64,000 bases of DNA from Cytobacillus sp. IB215665 (GCF_033963835.1 NZ_JAXBME010000010.1:1-64000), one strand, 5' to 3'; positions 16,519 to 25,506 are shown, counted from the stretch's first letter. A program made the numbers and translations. The notes: a model not told the origin generated them from the sequence alone.

Positions 16519-17391
16519 ATGGCTACATACGATGAAACGAAATTAGAATTATTTGAGTTAAATACTGATGATATCAATAGTTTAATCGAATTATCTACTT
16601 CAGTTGGCTGGGATTATGATAAATATGAAATCTGTACAGTTTTGTCAACTGGAAAAATATTTGGCTACAAAAACGCTTTAGGAAAAGTAGTCTCTTGCGC
16701 TGCTATTATCTCGTACGATACAAATTTAGCTTCTATCGGTATGGTTATTGTTTCTAAAGAATTTAGAGGATTAGGTCTAGGGAGAGTGGTAACTCAAAAA
16801 TGTATAGATTCTTGTTCTAATGACAAAACAATTATGCTAATTGCAACAGAAGATGGGAAAATCTTATATGAAAAAATGGATTTTAGAACTGTAAATTATG
16901 TTCATAAGTATCTTTGTGATAGCTATACTAATAATCTTAAGTTATTAACTAATAGTAATGTCACCATTAGAGCTTTCAATGAAATTGACATGAATAGAAT
17001 TGTTGACTTAGATAAAGCTGCCTTTGGAGATAAAAGAAGTGATTTTCTTAAAGTTAGAATAAATCAATCCGAGCAATGTATAGAAGCTAGAGATAACAGC
17101 GGAAATATTATGGGTTATGGTATATCTATAGGAGGACCCATAAATTTAATACTAGGGCCTATAGTAGCACCTGATCATGAAACAGCAGCTTTAATACTTG
17201 ATAAGCTAGCATTTGAACATCAAGGGAAATTAAGAATTGATGTGCCAACGGGTAATGATCAATTTATGTTGTACCTAGAACAAAGTGGGTTTAACAAAGT
17301 TAGTGAGCCACCAATTATGGTCATTAACTCTGAAAATTTGCCACCTAGGAACAGTACATTATTCGGCATTGCGGCTCAAATTTTTGGTTAA
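16519..17391 (+). CDS. Two-domain GNAT acetyltransferase
   Basis: 290 residues. Residues about 5-125 are a GNAT domain with the acetyl-CoA loop SKEFRGLGLGRVV (R/Q-x-x-G-x-G/A type). The C-terminal half (about 135-290) resembles the YitH/HolE-type second domain. ATG 16519 fits AAAGGA better than the ATG three codons earlier. It may acetylate a small amine or protein; substrate unknown. It follows the NIPSNAP gene after 53 bases. Confidence 0.85.
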   Translation: MATYDETKLELFELNTDDINSLIELSTSVGWDYDKYEICTVLSTGKIFGYKNALGKVVSCAAIISYDTNLASIGMVIVSKEFRGLGLGRVVTQKCIDSCSNDKTIMLIATEDGKILYEKMDFRTVNYVHKYLCDSYTNNLKLLTNSNVTIRAFNEIDMNRIVDLDKAAFGDKRSDFLKVRINQSEQCIEARDNSGNIMGYGISIGGPINLILGPIVAPDHETAALILDKLAFEHQGKLRIDVPTGNDQFMLYLEQSGFNKVSEPPIMVINSENLPPRNSTLFGIAAQIFG

Positions 17392-18074
17392 GATAAAATT
17401 GCAAGTTGTGACTCTTAGTAAACCACCTTTGTATAAGGAAGACGCCTCTATAGTGTATGGTTTTGTGGATTATGTAAAAGGTAACAAGTGAAATAATTCT
17501 TTTTATACTTGTTTGATAGTTGTACTGCCAGTATTTCTAGTTGAAAAGTATATGGAAGTCCTAACAAAAAGGAAATGGAAAATAGGATGTTTGATCACTT
17601 TCGGTAGCTTTTGCTAATGTAAGGGAAAGTACATGGCTAATAACGAGTTCCTAATAATCCCTAAACTCGTCAAGTGTTGGGACAATTCAGTTGGTTTACA
17701 AGTTGTTATTGTTGACTGCCCACGTGATAAATATTAACAAATGCATAATATACAACATGATTGACTCCCCGAAAAAACAGCCCTAATCCTCATCCTGTAG
17801 GGCTGTTTCCAAACATATATGTCTCTAGTATTGTATAAGTTCTTGTCACACATAATATACCTGTTTGAGGGTTATGGAATAATACCCAACATGCTTGTAT
17901 ACATTGACTTAGGAAGAATGACATACATAAACATGAGCTCACATCTCAATAGCATGCATTTTAGTTTATCAAAAATCTCAGTATAATTGTAAGGTTATCA
18001 GCTTGACTCTATGGAGGTAAAAGTGTCAACAAACCTTCAAATACAAATGTTATATTACTTAAAAAATAATTTTC
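17392..18074. other. Intergenic region with a minus-strand terminator
   Basis: A short open stretch just after the acetyltransferase (to about 17491) has no start signal and is probably chance. The only clear structure is the hairpin at 17776-17807. Confidence 0.5.
17770..17808 (-). terminator. Terminator for the minus-strand 547-residue gene
   Basis: Arms AACAGCCCTA and TAGGGCTGTT, loop of 12 bases. On the minus strand the stem is followed by TTTTTT, so it probably ends the transcript of the gene at 18075-19718 after a trailer of about 270 bases. Confidence 0.75.
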
Positions 18075-19718
18075 TTAGTATGGAAGGATATTATTATAGT
18101 TCTTAATAATTTCACTGAATCCATTGTTTATTAATAATTTAACTATTTCTTGTGATAACCCTACCTCTTTATTAATCAAATAAGCAGCTTTTGAAGTTAT
18201 AAGCATTTCTATAGTGTTTATCTTTTTAGAATCAATTTCTTTCCAAAGTTCGTAAGTGTGTAAAAGATCCTCAAGTGTAAGTAAAGTATAATCTTCACCT
18301 TGAAAAGTCATATCGGGTCCAATTTGATACCATGTATCACCTTCGTCAGTTAACCATTTCTCTCCAAGAAGGTCTATTGCATTTTGAATATTGTATGCAC
18401 ATTTTAAATATTCTTCATTTTTTGTTTCAATATAGCTTTTTAATAACAGGTTTAATCCCCCTAAGACATGATTAAGTGAACTGTGTGTAGGTAGTGTATC
18501 TTGATAAAATGAAAAATAATCACTAATCAAAAATGCATCTGGTGCAATTTCAAGAACTTTTCTAGATTCAATTTGGTCTACTAAAAGGTCAGCATAATTT
18601 AGTAAGGCAATTTTTAATTCTGGAATTTCTAATAAATCTCCTGTTTCTTCTAGGAAAAGAGCTATCCCTTCATTATGACGTGTATCAATATAAGGAGCTT
18701 CTATACCGTATTCCTTTTTAAGCCAAGTGCTTGTAATTTCAGTCTCCCAAAACTCCTTATTTCCTTTGAAAACTGTTAAGTTTGCTATAGAATTTAGAAC
18801 CAAATCGTAAAAGTACCTTTCCTTTGTTTCTTTGTATTCCTCTAATGCAGAAAAATCTTTTACGAGCAACAAATTCCTTCCGTAATTAAGCTGAGACTCT
18901 GGCAGAGGCTCAACAGTAGTAACTAGTTTTTTGTATGGCCCTTTAGCGGTATACCAGCTATTCGTTTTCCATTTTTGGTAATTTGATTTTTTAATCCATT
19001 CGCTAAAAGAATTATCAGAAGTAAATAATTGTTTTTCAGAAAAAAGGGACCAATGATCTACAATGTCTTCTCCTAAAGACTCCATATCTAATTTAATTTG
19101 TAGATGGTCTTTTTTTACAATCACATCAACATCTCGATTCTCAGATATAAGCTCTCTGACGATACTTTCTCTTTCATCTTCGTAGATTTGAGATAATTCT
19201 TTTGAATGATATATTTTACTAATCATAACATTTGAGTAATATTCACTCCCATTGTAAGTGGTTAGTAAACCTAGTGGATTAGTAGTTAGGTCAAAACCAA
19301 TATCTTCATTGTATCTTCGCCCTGCCAAAAATTGGTCAAATGGCTGTAATGTATAGTGTGATACTTCTGGTATGGGAAATGTGACAGTCACATCTATTGG
19401 ATTTGTGCTATTATTTTGGAGCGAAGTAAAGATAAAGAAATCCCCATTATCCAAAGTTCTTTTTGTAATATTAAGAAACGAAATTGGACTAGTAAGTATC
19501 TGATAAGTATAAATTGTATCTTTACTGTTCAAATAAACCTGTTCTTTTGTATCAATTTGTTCAAATCCATATTTTTCCTCATTAATCATAATATTTTGAA
19601 TATGGTCTTGTTCAGAAAATTCAATAGAAGAGGTCGTTGTAAGCTGTTTTCCTTTTCCATATTCTAAATAAAATGCTAGAAAAAAAATAAAAATAATTAC
19701 AAACACTAATCTTTTCAA
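18075..19718 (-). CDS. Membrane-anchored 547-residue protein, possible alpha/alpha-toroid domain
   Basis: One N-terminal hydrophobic segment (LVFVIIFIFFLAFYLEY) anchors or exports the protein. The N-terminal 250 residues look beta-rich (FPIPEVSHYTLQPFDQFLAG). The C-terminal 280 residues are helical, with motifs such as LNHVLGGLNLLLKSYIETKN, NAIDLLGEKWL and GDTWYQIG. These recall the toroidal C-terminal domain of D-glucuronyl C5-epimerases and related glycan-active proteins, but I see no decisive active site. AGGAAATT precedes the start; the gene is monocistronic with its own distant terminator. Likely an extracellular glycan-related protein of unknown activity. Confidence 0.6.
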   Translation of the reverse strand: MKRLVFVIIFIFFLAFYLEYGKGKQLTTTSSIEFSEQDHIQNIMINEEKYGFEQIDTKEQVYLNSKDTIYTYQILTSPISFLNITKRTLDNGDFFIFTSLQNNSTNPIDVTVTFPIPEVSHYTLQPFDQFLAGRRYNEDIGFDLTTNPLGLLTTYNGSEYYSNVMISKIYHSKELSQIYEDERESIVRELISENRDVDVIVKKDHLQIKLDMESLGEDIVDHWSLFSEKQLFTSDNSFSEWIKKSNYQKWKTNSWYTAKGPYKKLVTTVEPLPESQLNYGRNLLLVKDFSALEEYKETKERYFYDLVLNSIANLTVFKGNKEFWETEITSTWLKKEYGIEAPYIDTRHNEGIALFLEETGDLLEIPELKIALLNYADLLVDQIESRKVLEIAPDAFLISDYFSFYQDTLPTHSSLNHVLGGLNLLLKSYIETKNEEYLKCAYNIQNAIDLLGEKWLTDEGDTWYQIGPDMTFQGEDYTLLTLEDLLHTYELWKEIDSKKINTIEMLITSKAAYLINKEVGLSQEIVKLLINNGFSEIIKNYNNILPY

Positions 19719-20176
19719 GAGTAATTTCCTCCAATGTAATTGAATTACAAGATAACAATATTGGTTGGTATTATTATATTGAATATTTATTTGTTAACAT
19801 TTGTATATTTTAATTATTATATGTATTTCTTAACAATGTTGAAATGGGTCGATCTATGTTAAATCTCCGGACACTAAGAAATAAGATATGTTACAAACCG
19901 CCTACACAATTTAAGGTGGTATTGCAACGGCGCATGATATGGTGCCTCCGTGGTCATGTTACTCCTACCAAGAGCATACATATCATCCCCTAGGTATCGA
20001 CATCTAAGGCTATCATGCTTGGCAATTCATGTAAAGGGAATTTACAACTTCTAGAGAGAGCCTTGTAGATATTTCCAATACTGTTATCTACCTATGTAGA
20101 GAGTGACAATGAAAAAATACTTTTTTTAGTACATAAGAATTTGAATTAATATCTTAAACCATTGGAGGTTATTATA
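19719..20176. other. Intergenic region with a GC-richer, structured island (about 19885-20110)
   Basis: The left part is AT-rich. From about 19885 to 20110 base composition is clearly more balanced and several inverted repeats occur: CCTAGGT-ATCGAC-ATCT(A)AGG near 19991-20011 and GTAAA-GGGAA-TTTAC near 20034-20048. No open frame of note. It resembles the non-coding end of an IS605/TnpB-type element, or another structured RNA, abutting the disrupted phosphatase gene. Confidence 0.45.
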
Positions 20177-20248
20177 TTGAACAAAAAAATAGAGACACAT
20201 TCCCCTTCAAAATCTATTTGATTTAGTGGGGGTTAGTCGCTAAGGTCT

Positions 20249-20642
20249 TCATTCACCTTCTTCAATGTATTTTTTTATTATGTCAATGTTAGCTCCTTTT
20301 GTAGTTAAAACCATATAACTACGGTTCCAAAAATAAGGTTTAGTATTTCGAAAGTTCCTTTTGGAACTCTTTTCTTATATATCTTGATGTTACAGTTTTA
20401 TAGCTATTTATCGTATTAGCCAAGTTTATTTGAGGTGGAGCATCAAATAAAATATGAATGTGGTCCTCTTCTCAGTTCATTTCAATAATCTCGCAATTCC
20501 ATTTTTCAAACAAGGACTCGGTAATTTCTTTTAATCGTTTCATAATATCTTCTTATATACATTTATGTCTGTATTTTGTAACTACAACTAAATGGTAAGT
20601 TAACTTATAATATGCATATCTATTCTTGTTATAATTAGTCAT
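20249..20642 (-). pseudogene. tnpA: Y1-transposase TnpA, inactivated
   Basis: On the minus strand the frame starts MTNYNKNRYAYYKLTYHLVV, continues with a stop after KYRHKCI, and later reads EEDHIHILFDAPPQ, carrying the HUH metal-binding motif (HIH). A TGA replaces the residue just before this block. A further stop/frameshift lies after KELSKY; beyond it the reading frame gives RSYMVLTTKGANIDIIKKYI, including the tyrosine region. With at least two nonsense codons and a frameshift it cannot make active transposase. Confidence 0.85.
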
Positions 20643-20730
20643 TTCAATCCACTTTAAATATACAACTAAATGTTTGAGTGATATGATTAAAATATAATAT
20701 TATAGATTTTTTCGGAAGGAGGGTTTGAAA

Positions 20731-22069
20731 ATGAAAATAGCTAAAACACTTAGATGTAAAGTTATCAATCAGTCTCGCATCTTCGATGCAACGGTTGATA
20801 TTTACAATAAGGCTTTATCTTTCATTATTAATGTAATAGACAAAGAGTTTGCTAATGTTGATGACATTAATATGAAATCGATTGTTCCAGCTGTTGAGAA
20901 GTTAATTCATACGACAAAATCAAACCCTCTTCCAAAATACCGAGAATTCAATTCACGTTTTTATAAATTTCCTTCGTATTTTAGAAGAGCAGCTATTGCG
21001 TCTGCATTCGGAAAAGTGAAAAGTTTTCGTTCTAATTCTCAAAATTGGGAGTTAGAACAGGCACAATCTTTTTTAGAGGGAAAGAAATTCACCCAAAAAC
21101 CACCTCGATTACAGTTGGAACATAAAGAGTTCCCTGTGTTTTATCGTGGTAATATGTTCGAAAGAACATCGGATAACACTGCTCAAATCAAGATTTTCCA
21201 TAAAAATGATTGGGTATGGATAGATGTAGAATTCAAAGGGCAGGATTTACATAAACGTGGCGTTTGGGAGTGGAAAGAATCTAGTCCTAAGCTTGTTAAG
21301 GTTGGGAAAAAGTACTTTCTCAATTTTACATACGAACACAAAGTAACATTAACTAAAACAAAATTAAAAGACCAAAAGATTTGTGCCATAGATCTTGGAA
21401 TCACAAACTCTGCGGTTTGTTCAGTTATGGATTCAACCGGAACTGTCTTGGCTCGAAAGTTTATTAACCAGCCAAAAGAAAAAGACCGATTGTATACAAT
21501 GACGAACAAATTACGCAAAGCACAAGTGATTTCCGGCTGGATATCTGCTCCTTACTTTTGGCGTAGAATCAATGGAATTCAAAAACACATTGTAAACAAT
21601 ACTTCTTACGAAATCGTGAAGTTCGCTCGCGAGCATAATTGCGATGTAATTGTCTTTAAGTACCTGGATAAAATGAAAACCCCAAAGGGTTACTACGGTG
21701 CAAAAAAACTTCGTTTCAAGCTCCATTATTGGAGAAAAAAAGGGATTCAAAACAAAGTCACTCAAGCGGCTCATTACCTCGGAATGCAGAAATACAAGTG
21801 CCTTAGCTTTTGATGGTTCGGGAGAATTAGAGAGAAACCCTAAAAAAGACCTTGCCACGTTTTCGACGGGCAAAGTTTATCATGCGGATTTATCAGCTTC
21901 TTACAATATCGGAGCTCGATATTTTATTCGAGGAGTCCAAAAATCCATTTCTGAAAAGAAATGGTTGTCCCTTCAGGCAAAAGTTCCTGAATTGGCAAAA
22001 AGAACAGAACAAAACTTGTCTTCATTAATTAGTCTTAACTTGGCATTAGAGTCACCGAAGGTGGCTTAA
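20731..22069 (+). pseudogene. tnpB: TnpB (RNA-guided nuclease ancestor of Cas12), frameshifted and catalytically altered
   Basis: Start ATG 20731 after GGAAGGAGGG. The RuvC-I motif AIDLGITNSAV is intact. The RuvC-II strand reads VIVFKYLDKMK: the normally invariant Glu is Lys (codon AAG, 21658-21660). Near 21785 a small deletion removes the segment expected between LGM and RNTSALAFDGSG and shifts frame, so the first product ends at 21813. The second frame carries the RuvC-III part (VYHADLSASYNIGARYF). The zinc-ribbon cysteines of many TnpB proteins are absent in this lineage. It cannot encode an active nuclease as written. Confidence 0.88.
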
Positions 22070-22852
22070 TAGCTTGTTTTGTACTCTATTTAAGACAAGG
22101 GATGCTCCATCAAATTGTACAACAATTAGTTGGAGAGGTTCACTCATACTATTTACCTACTTCGACACGGAGAAACAGTTTTTAATACTCAAGGACGATA
22201 TCAGGGTGAGCTTGATTCACCTTTAACAATAGAGGGGATTGACCAGGTTAAAAACATTTCAAGGTTATTAAAGCTAGTAATCGATGATCCTCATGAATGG
22301 ACTATTTATTCTAGTCCACTAGGAAGAACTATTCAAAGTACAAAAATTATTTGTGAAACTCTAGGGTATGATTTTAATAAGGTAATTATTGATAATAGGA
22401 TAAAAGAAGTATCTGTTGGTTCTTGGGCTGGCTTAACAACTAAGGAAATAGAAGCTTCATGGCCTAACCTTATAAAAAATACAGATAGTTACAATTGGTA
22501 TTTCAAATCTCCAGATGGGAAAGCTATGATGCTGTTGTAGAGCGTGCATCCAAATGGCTTAATAGTATTAAGGATGTTGAGAAAGTAATTGTCATTTCAT
22601 ATGGCTTAATGGGTAGAGATTTAAGAGGGGTATACAAACAAATGGATAAGGAGGAAGCATTGAGATTAGGAGTTTCGCAAAATACATTTTTTAAATTAAA
22701 TAATCAGAACATTGAACAATTCTGTTATGAGTATGAGGAATTTTAGTACATTAACATAATCAAAATGAAGAATATTGGAATTTGCCAAGTCCTACTTCCT
22801 ACATCGAGGGTGTAGTACTCTGCTAGTACTAGCTCAAACAGAATATTAAAGA

Positions 22853-22888
22853 ATAAAAAAAATCGTCTATAAAAGACGATTTTTTTTA
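22853..22888 (-). terminator. Terminator of the cold-shock gene
   Basis: AATCGTCT/AGACGATT arms with loop ATAAA, flanked by A- and T-tracts that extend the stem. It begins at the stop codon of the csp gene. Confidence 0.85.
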
Positions 22889-23089
22889 TTAAAACTTTTG
22901 TACGTTAGCAGCTTGAGGTCCACGGTTACCTTCTTCGATATCGAATGAAACTTCTTGACCTTCTTCTAATGTTTTGAAGCCATCACCTTGAATAGCTGAG
23001 AAGTGTACAAATACATCATCTCCACCGTCAACTTCGATAAATCCAAAACCTTTTTCTGCATTAAACCATTTTACTTTACCTTGTGCCAT
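22889..23089 (-). CDS. csp: Cold-shock protein (CspA/CspB family)
   Basis: 66 residues; complete cold-shock domain with RNP1 KGFGFIEV and RNP2 VFVHFS, acidic surface and the C-terminal [13 protein letters not shown]. It binds single-stranded RNA/DNA and acts as an RNA chaperone. The true start is ATG 23089 after GGAGGAAGCGAA; an upstream in-frame start would include the ribosome site. The region upstream (23090 to about 23200) may be a long regulated leader, usual for this family, though no specific fold could be shown. Confidence 0.96.
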   Translation of the reverse strand: MAQGKVKWFNAEKGFGFIEVDGGDDVFVHFSAIQGDGFKTLEEGQEVSFDIEEGNRGPQAANVQKF

Positions 23090-23474
23090 TTCGCTTCCTC
23101 CTGGGTGGATTATTAATTCCACATTATATTACTATTCTTACTCCAAATATATATTAAAGATGAAAATCTTTGAGATATTTCCTTTTAACAATCATATTGG
23201 AACAACAATAACAGAACTAATTGTACCACATATAGTTTCAAGAAGAAAGGGCTTTATTATTTCGTTGATGTTAAAAATCAATTTTCGCACCAATTTTGTT
23301 TACACTTTTAGGTTCAAGATATATTTTTGCTTACTTTATAATACAAATGTAGTAGGTAATTAGCTTAATTCAAAAATATTCACAATTACAATGTAAATGA
23401 TCTAAGTATGGTAAAATAATGAAAAAGATGTTTTTCTAGGTATATTAAAAAATCGATAAGAAAAGGTGATGCAT
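23090..23474. other. Divergent intergenic region between csp and a small membrane protein gene
   Basis: No gene seen. It should contain the csp promoter and leader on the minus strand; no unambiguous promoter was picked. Confidence 0.4.
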
Positions 23475-23645
23475 ATGAAGATTGTGAAAGAGAAGAATAA
23501 GTCAAATTATGTATCAACGGGTATTACATTTGGATCGGCATTAGCAATTGCAATATCTTGGAGTCTTCATAAATCAATTATTTGGGCTTGTATACATGGT
23601 TTATTAAGCTGGATTTATGTGTTGTATTATGCTTTAACGAGATAA
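23475..23645 (+). CDS. Small membrane protein, two helices
   Basis: 56 residues after AAAAGGTGATGCAT. A basic start (MKIVKEKNK) is followed by two hydrophobic helices (GITFGSALAIAISWSL and IIWACIHGLLSWIYVLYYAL). Similar short proteins, one Trp-rich helix pair, occur widely in Bacillus without assigned function. Confidence 0.65.
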   Translation: MKIVKEKNKSNYVSTGITFGSALAIAISWSLHKSIIWACIHGLLSWIYVLYYALTR

Positions 23646-23891
23646 ACAATTGTTTAGTTCAACATCTAGTAGTTAAGTCATGTATAGATGTTTTTGATAC
23701 AGAGACTATTAATATTAAATTACATTAAATATGAAGTAGTTATGTATAAGCTCCTATTTACTTTTATGTAAAAAAATGAGATTATTAGGTAAAACTAAAC
23801 GAAATCATCACATTTTTAGCTATGAAAATGATTGAATATTGTAACAAAAGATAGTTTATTGACAAATGTTTTCGAAAAGAGGTAATTTCTA

Positions 23892-25040
23892 TTGATAACA
23901 TTGGAAAATCTCTATGATAAAATGATCTTTGATGAACGTAGTAATGTTGAGCTTGGTGCGGCCATAAAAGTAAGTGATAAAACGATAGCAAATATGAAAA
24001 ACTACTTAAAAAATCAGTCTCAAAATGAACCGAAGCTTGAAAATATTCTTTCGCTAGCAAGGCTATATGCAAACAATTCGACTAATATTGATGCCATTGT
24101 CCAAGATTTTGGAAAAAATGATGTAGGTGCAACTAATCTACTAAAATTAATGGATTATGCGTATGATAATAGCTTGTTTGATTTTTTGACTGACTTAATA
24201 AACCGGTGTAAGGGGAAAAGTCAAAATTTACAAAAAACTGCTAAATTATATGATTTATTACGGATAAAAAAGACCCAAAATAAAAAATGGACGAGCATCA
24301 TTTTAGAGGCAAAATTAGTTAGGTCGAGTGACCCAGTCATTGTCTATTTATTATCAATAATAGATAGTTTAGTGGTTTTGGAAGCGCGTAATTTCAGTGA
24401 GTTAGAACTAAAAAGTGAGTTGTCAATCAAGCTTGCCAAGAAAGTGAAGAACGATTATTTGCGTCAAAGCTTTACGATAAGAGCCCTTACATCACTTATG
24501 AGAGCTAAAATGCAATTATTGAAATATGAAGAAGTTGAAAAAATATCAAAAGTGATTTTTAACAGTAATGCTGGAGAAAGAATTAAAGCATCAGCATATT
24601 TTTCTTTGGCGCTGACCAAGTTCTTTTCTGATTATGATGGATGTGAAGAAAATTTAAAAAAATCTTCATATTTATATGCGAGAAGTGGTAGAATTAAAGA
24701 TAGCCAAGCAGTTGACTCACACTTGTTTATAGCAAAATGTTATCATAAAGTTGATTTAGACAATGCAACAGGTGACACATCTGATTTTGACCGTGCTTAT
24801 TATTATTATCAAAAAGGCTTAATCAATGAATCTGAGCAATTGATCAAAAATGCTACATATGAAGATTTTGAGGCTCCATTTATTAGTTTTATGAAAGGTC
24901 TAATAGCAAATGATCTGTCTTCAAAGAGAGACCATTTAAGACAATCGATTATATTATTTGAAGCAATTGGTGATATGCATTATGCACAGTTACCAATGCT
25001 TGAATTAAAACAATTAGACAAGGAGGTACCAATAAATTGA
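23892..25040 (+). CDS. aimR: AimR-like (arbitrium) RRNPP peptide receptor
   Basis: 382 residues, all helical. An N-terminal helix-turn-helix-like part (about 15-45: ELGAAIKVSDKTIANMKNYL) is followed by TPR-like repeats, and the protein ends DMHYAQLPMLELKQL, closely matching the C-terminal helices of SPbeta AimR (LPLLELQKM). Length and architecture match AimR (about 386) rather than Rap or PlcR. AimR is a DNA-binding activator that a short secreted peptide switches off. It starts at TTG after AAAGAGGT. The next gene, overlapping by four bases, encodes a small secreted pro-peptide. No phage structural or integrase genes lie nearby, so this is an orphan or domesticated system. Confidence 0.82.
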   Translation: MITLENLYDKMIFDERSNVELGAAIKVSDKTIANMKNYLKNQSQNEPKLENILSLARLYANNSTNIDAIVQDFGKNDVGATNLLKLMDYAYDNSLFDFLTDLINRCKGKSQNLQKTAKLYDLLRIKKTQNKKWTSIILEAKLVRSSDPVIVYLLSIIDSLVVLEARNFSELELKSELSIKLAKKVKNDYLRQSFTIRALTSLMRAKMQLLKYEEVEKISKVIFNSNAGERIKASAYFSLALTKFFSDYDGCEENLKKSSYLYARSGRIKDSQAVDSHLFIAKCYHKVDLDNATGDTSDFDRAYYYYQKGLINESEQLIKNATYEDFEAPFISFMKGLIANDLSSKRDHLRQSIILFEAIGDMHYAQLPMLELKQLDKEVPIN

Positions 25041-25189
25041 AGAAACTCATATTAACATTTACAGCAATTGCTGTTATTATAGTTACTGCTTCTGCTGGTA
25101 TAGGTAGCGAGGAAGTAGCAAGTAGTAATTTAGAAAAGAAATCTAAAATCACGTTTAAGTTGGGGATCATAGACCCAGATGATAATTAA
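25037..25189 (+). CDS. aimP: AimP-like secreted signalling pro-peptide
   Basis: 50 residues: a signal peptide (MKKLILTFTAIAVIIVTASA) and a short tail ending KLGIIDPDDN. It overlaps the receptor gene by four bases (TTGA) and has its own AAGGAGGT. This is the layout of aimR-aimP: the pro-peptide is exported, trimmed to a C-terminal oligopeptide and re-imported by the oligopeptide permease to bind the receptor. The C-terminus lacks the RGA ending common in phage AimP peptides, so the mature sequence is uncertain; the last 6-10 residues are candidates. Confidence 0.75.
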   Translation: MKKLILTFTAIAVIIVTASAGIGSEEVASSNLEKKSKITFKLGIIDPDDN

Positions 25190-25202
25190 AATATAATATT
25201 AT

Positions 25203-25245
25203 GGATGGACAGTGTTCTATATGAGCACTGTCCATCCTTCGTTTT
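25203..25245 (+). terminator. Strong terminator directly after aimP
   Basis: Twelve-base arms GGATGGACAGTG and CACTGTCCATCC around an 11-base loop, then TTCGTTTT. It begins only 13 bases after the pro-peptide stop, separating aimR-aimP from the downstream small gene. Confidence 0.88.
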
Positions 25246-25287
25246 AGGGGCTCGGAATAACTACAACAAGAAAAAGAAAATGCGAAA

Positions 25288-25304
25288 ATGTAATTAATTT
25301 ACAT
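25288..25304. promoter_or_regulatory. Inverted repeat upstream of the small acidic gene (candidate AimR target)
   Basis: ATGTAA, five bases, TTACAT, located 28 bases before the start of the 57-residue gene that follows aimP. Arbitrium receptors act at a site just downstream of aimP, so position makes it a candidate; the sequence does not match a motif I can cite. Confidence 0.35.
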
Positions 25305-25332
25305 ATAAGTTTAATAATTGGAGTGAAGTCGC

Positions 25333-25506
25333 ATGTCTGAACGTCAAAAACAAATTGAAAGAGAAGTAGAAGATATTATTGAACAAACCCTTAACATCTT
25401 TCATGAGGATGCTTTCTTAAACACGTGCTGGGAAGCAGATATAGCGTTAGAAAAAGACGTACACATCACAGATTCTTTGATTCTCAAAGATCCCTTTGAT
25501 AAATAA
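25333..25506 (+). CDS. Small acidic hypothetical protein next to aimP
   Basis: 57 residues beginning MSERQKQIEREVEDIIEQTL, amphipathic helix first and acidic throughout, ending LILKDPFDK. A GGAGTG site precedes the ATG. No membrane segment. It is the first gene after the aimP terminator and may be the regulated output of the receptor, though in known phages that output is a small RNA (aimX). A terminator follows at 25676-25701. Confidence 0.55.
   Translation: MSERQKQIEREVEDIIEQTLNIFHEDAFLNTCWEADIALEKDVHITDSLILKDPFDK

Larger units (their letters stand above)
20200..22143 (+). mobile_element. IS200/IS605-family element, both genes inactivated
   Basis: About 1944 bp. The left end has a hairpin (CCCC-TTCA-AAATC with GATTT-AG-TGGGG, 20202-20231). 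tnpA reads leftward and tnpB rightward, the classic divergent IS605 layout. The right end carries the AATTGT/ACAATT hairpin and stops at GGTTCAC. Flanking sequence rejoins in frame across the insertion with no target duplication, as expected for single-strand (peel-and-paste) transposition. One base of ambiguity remains at the ends (20200 or 20201). Confidence 0.9.
20177..22746 (+). pseudogene. Histidine-phosphatase (phosphoglycerate-mutase-like) gene split by IS605 and frameshifted
   Basis: The left part keeps GGAGG (20164-20168), start TTG 20177 and eight codons. The rest follows the IS at 22144. Removing 20200-22143 restores one frame beginning MNKKIETHHTIYLLRHGET, with the RHG catalytic motif of the branch-1 histidine phosphatases. 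Downstream motifs are LDSPLTIEG, SSPLGRTIQS and, after a second lesion, VIVISYGLMGRDLR, where the second catalytic histidine is expected. A one-base loss in a G-run at 22517-22519 shifts the frame (GGGG expected); the second half reads to 22746. Both lesions are inactivating. In SYGLMGR the usual H of SHG is already Y. Confidence 0.85.

Noticed and set aside
19885-20110. Fragment of 23S rRNA
   Set aside because: Short stretches on the minus strand look like a domain of 23S rRNA, but the adjoining sequence does not follow the rRNA order, so the likeness is probably chance.
21183-21873. Long minus-strand frames across tnpB
   Set aside because: They mirror a conserved coding region and have no start signals.
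23785-24072. 95-residue minus-strand frame over the start of aimR
   Set aside because: It lacks a ribosome site and overlaps a well-supported gene on the other strand.
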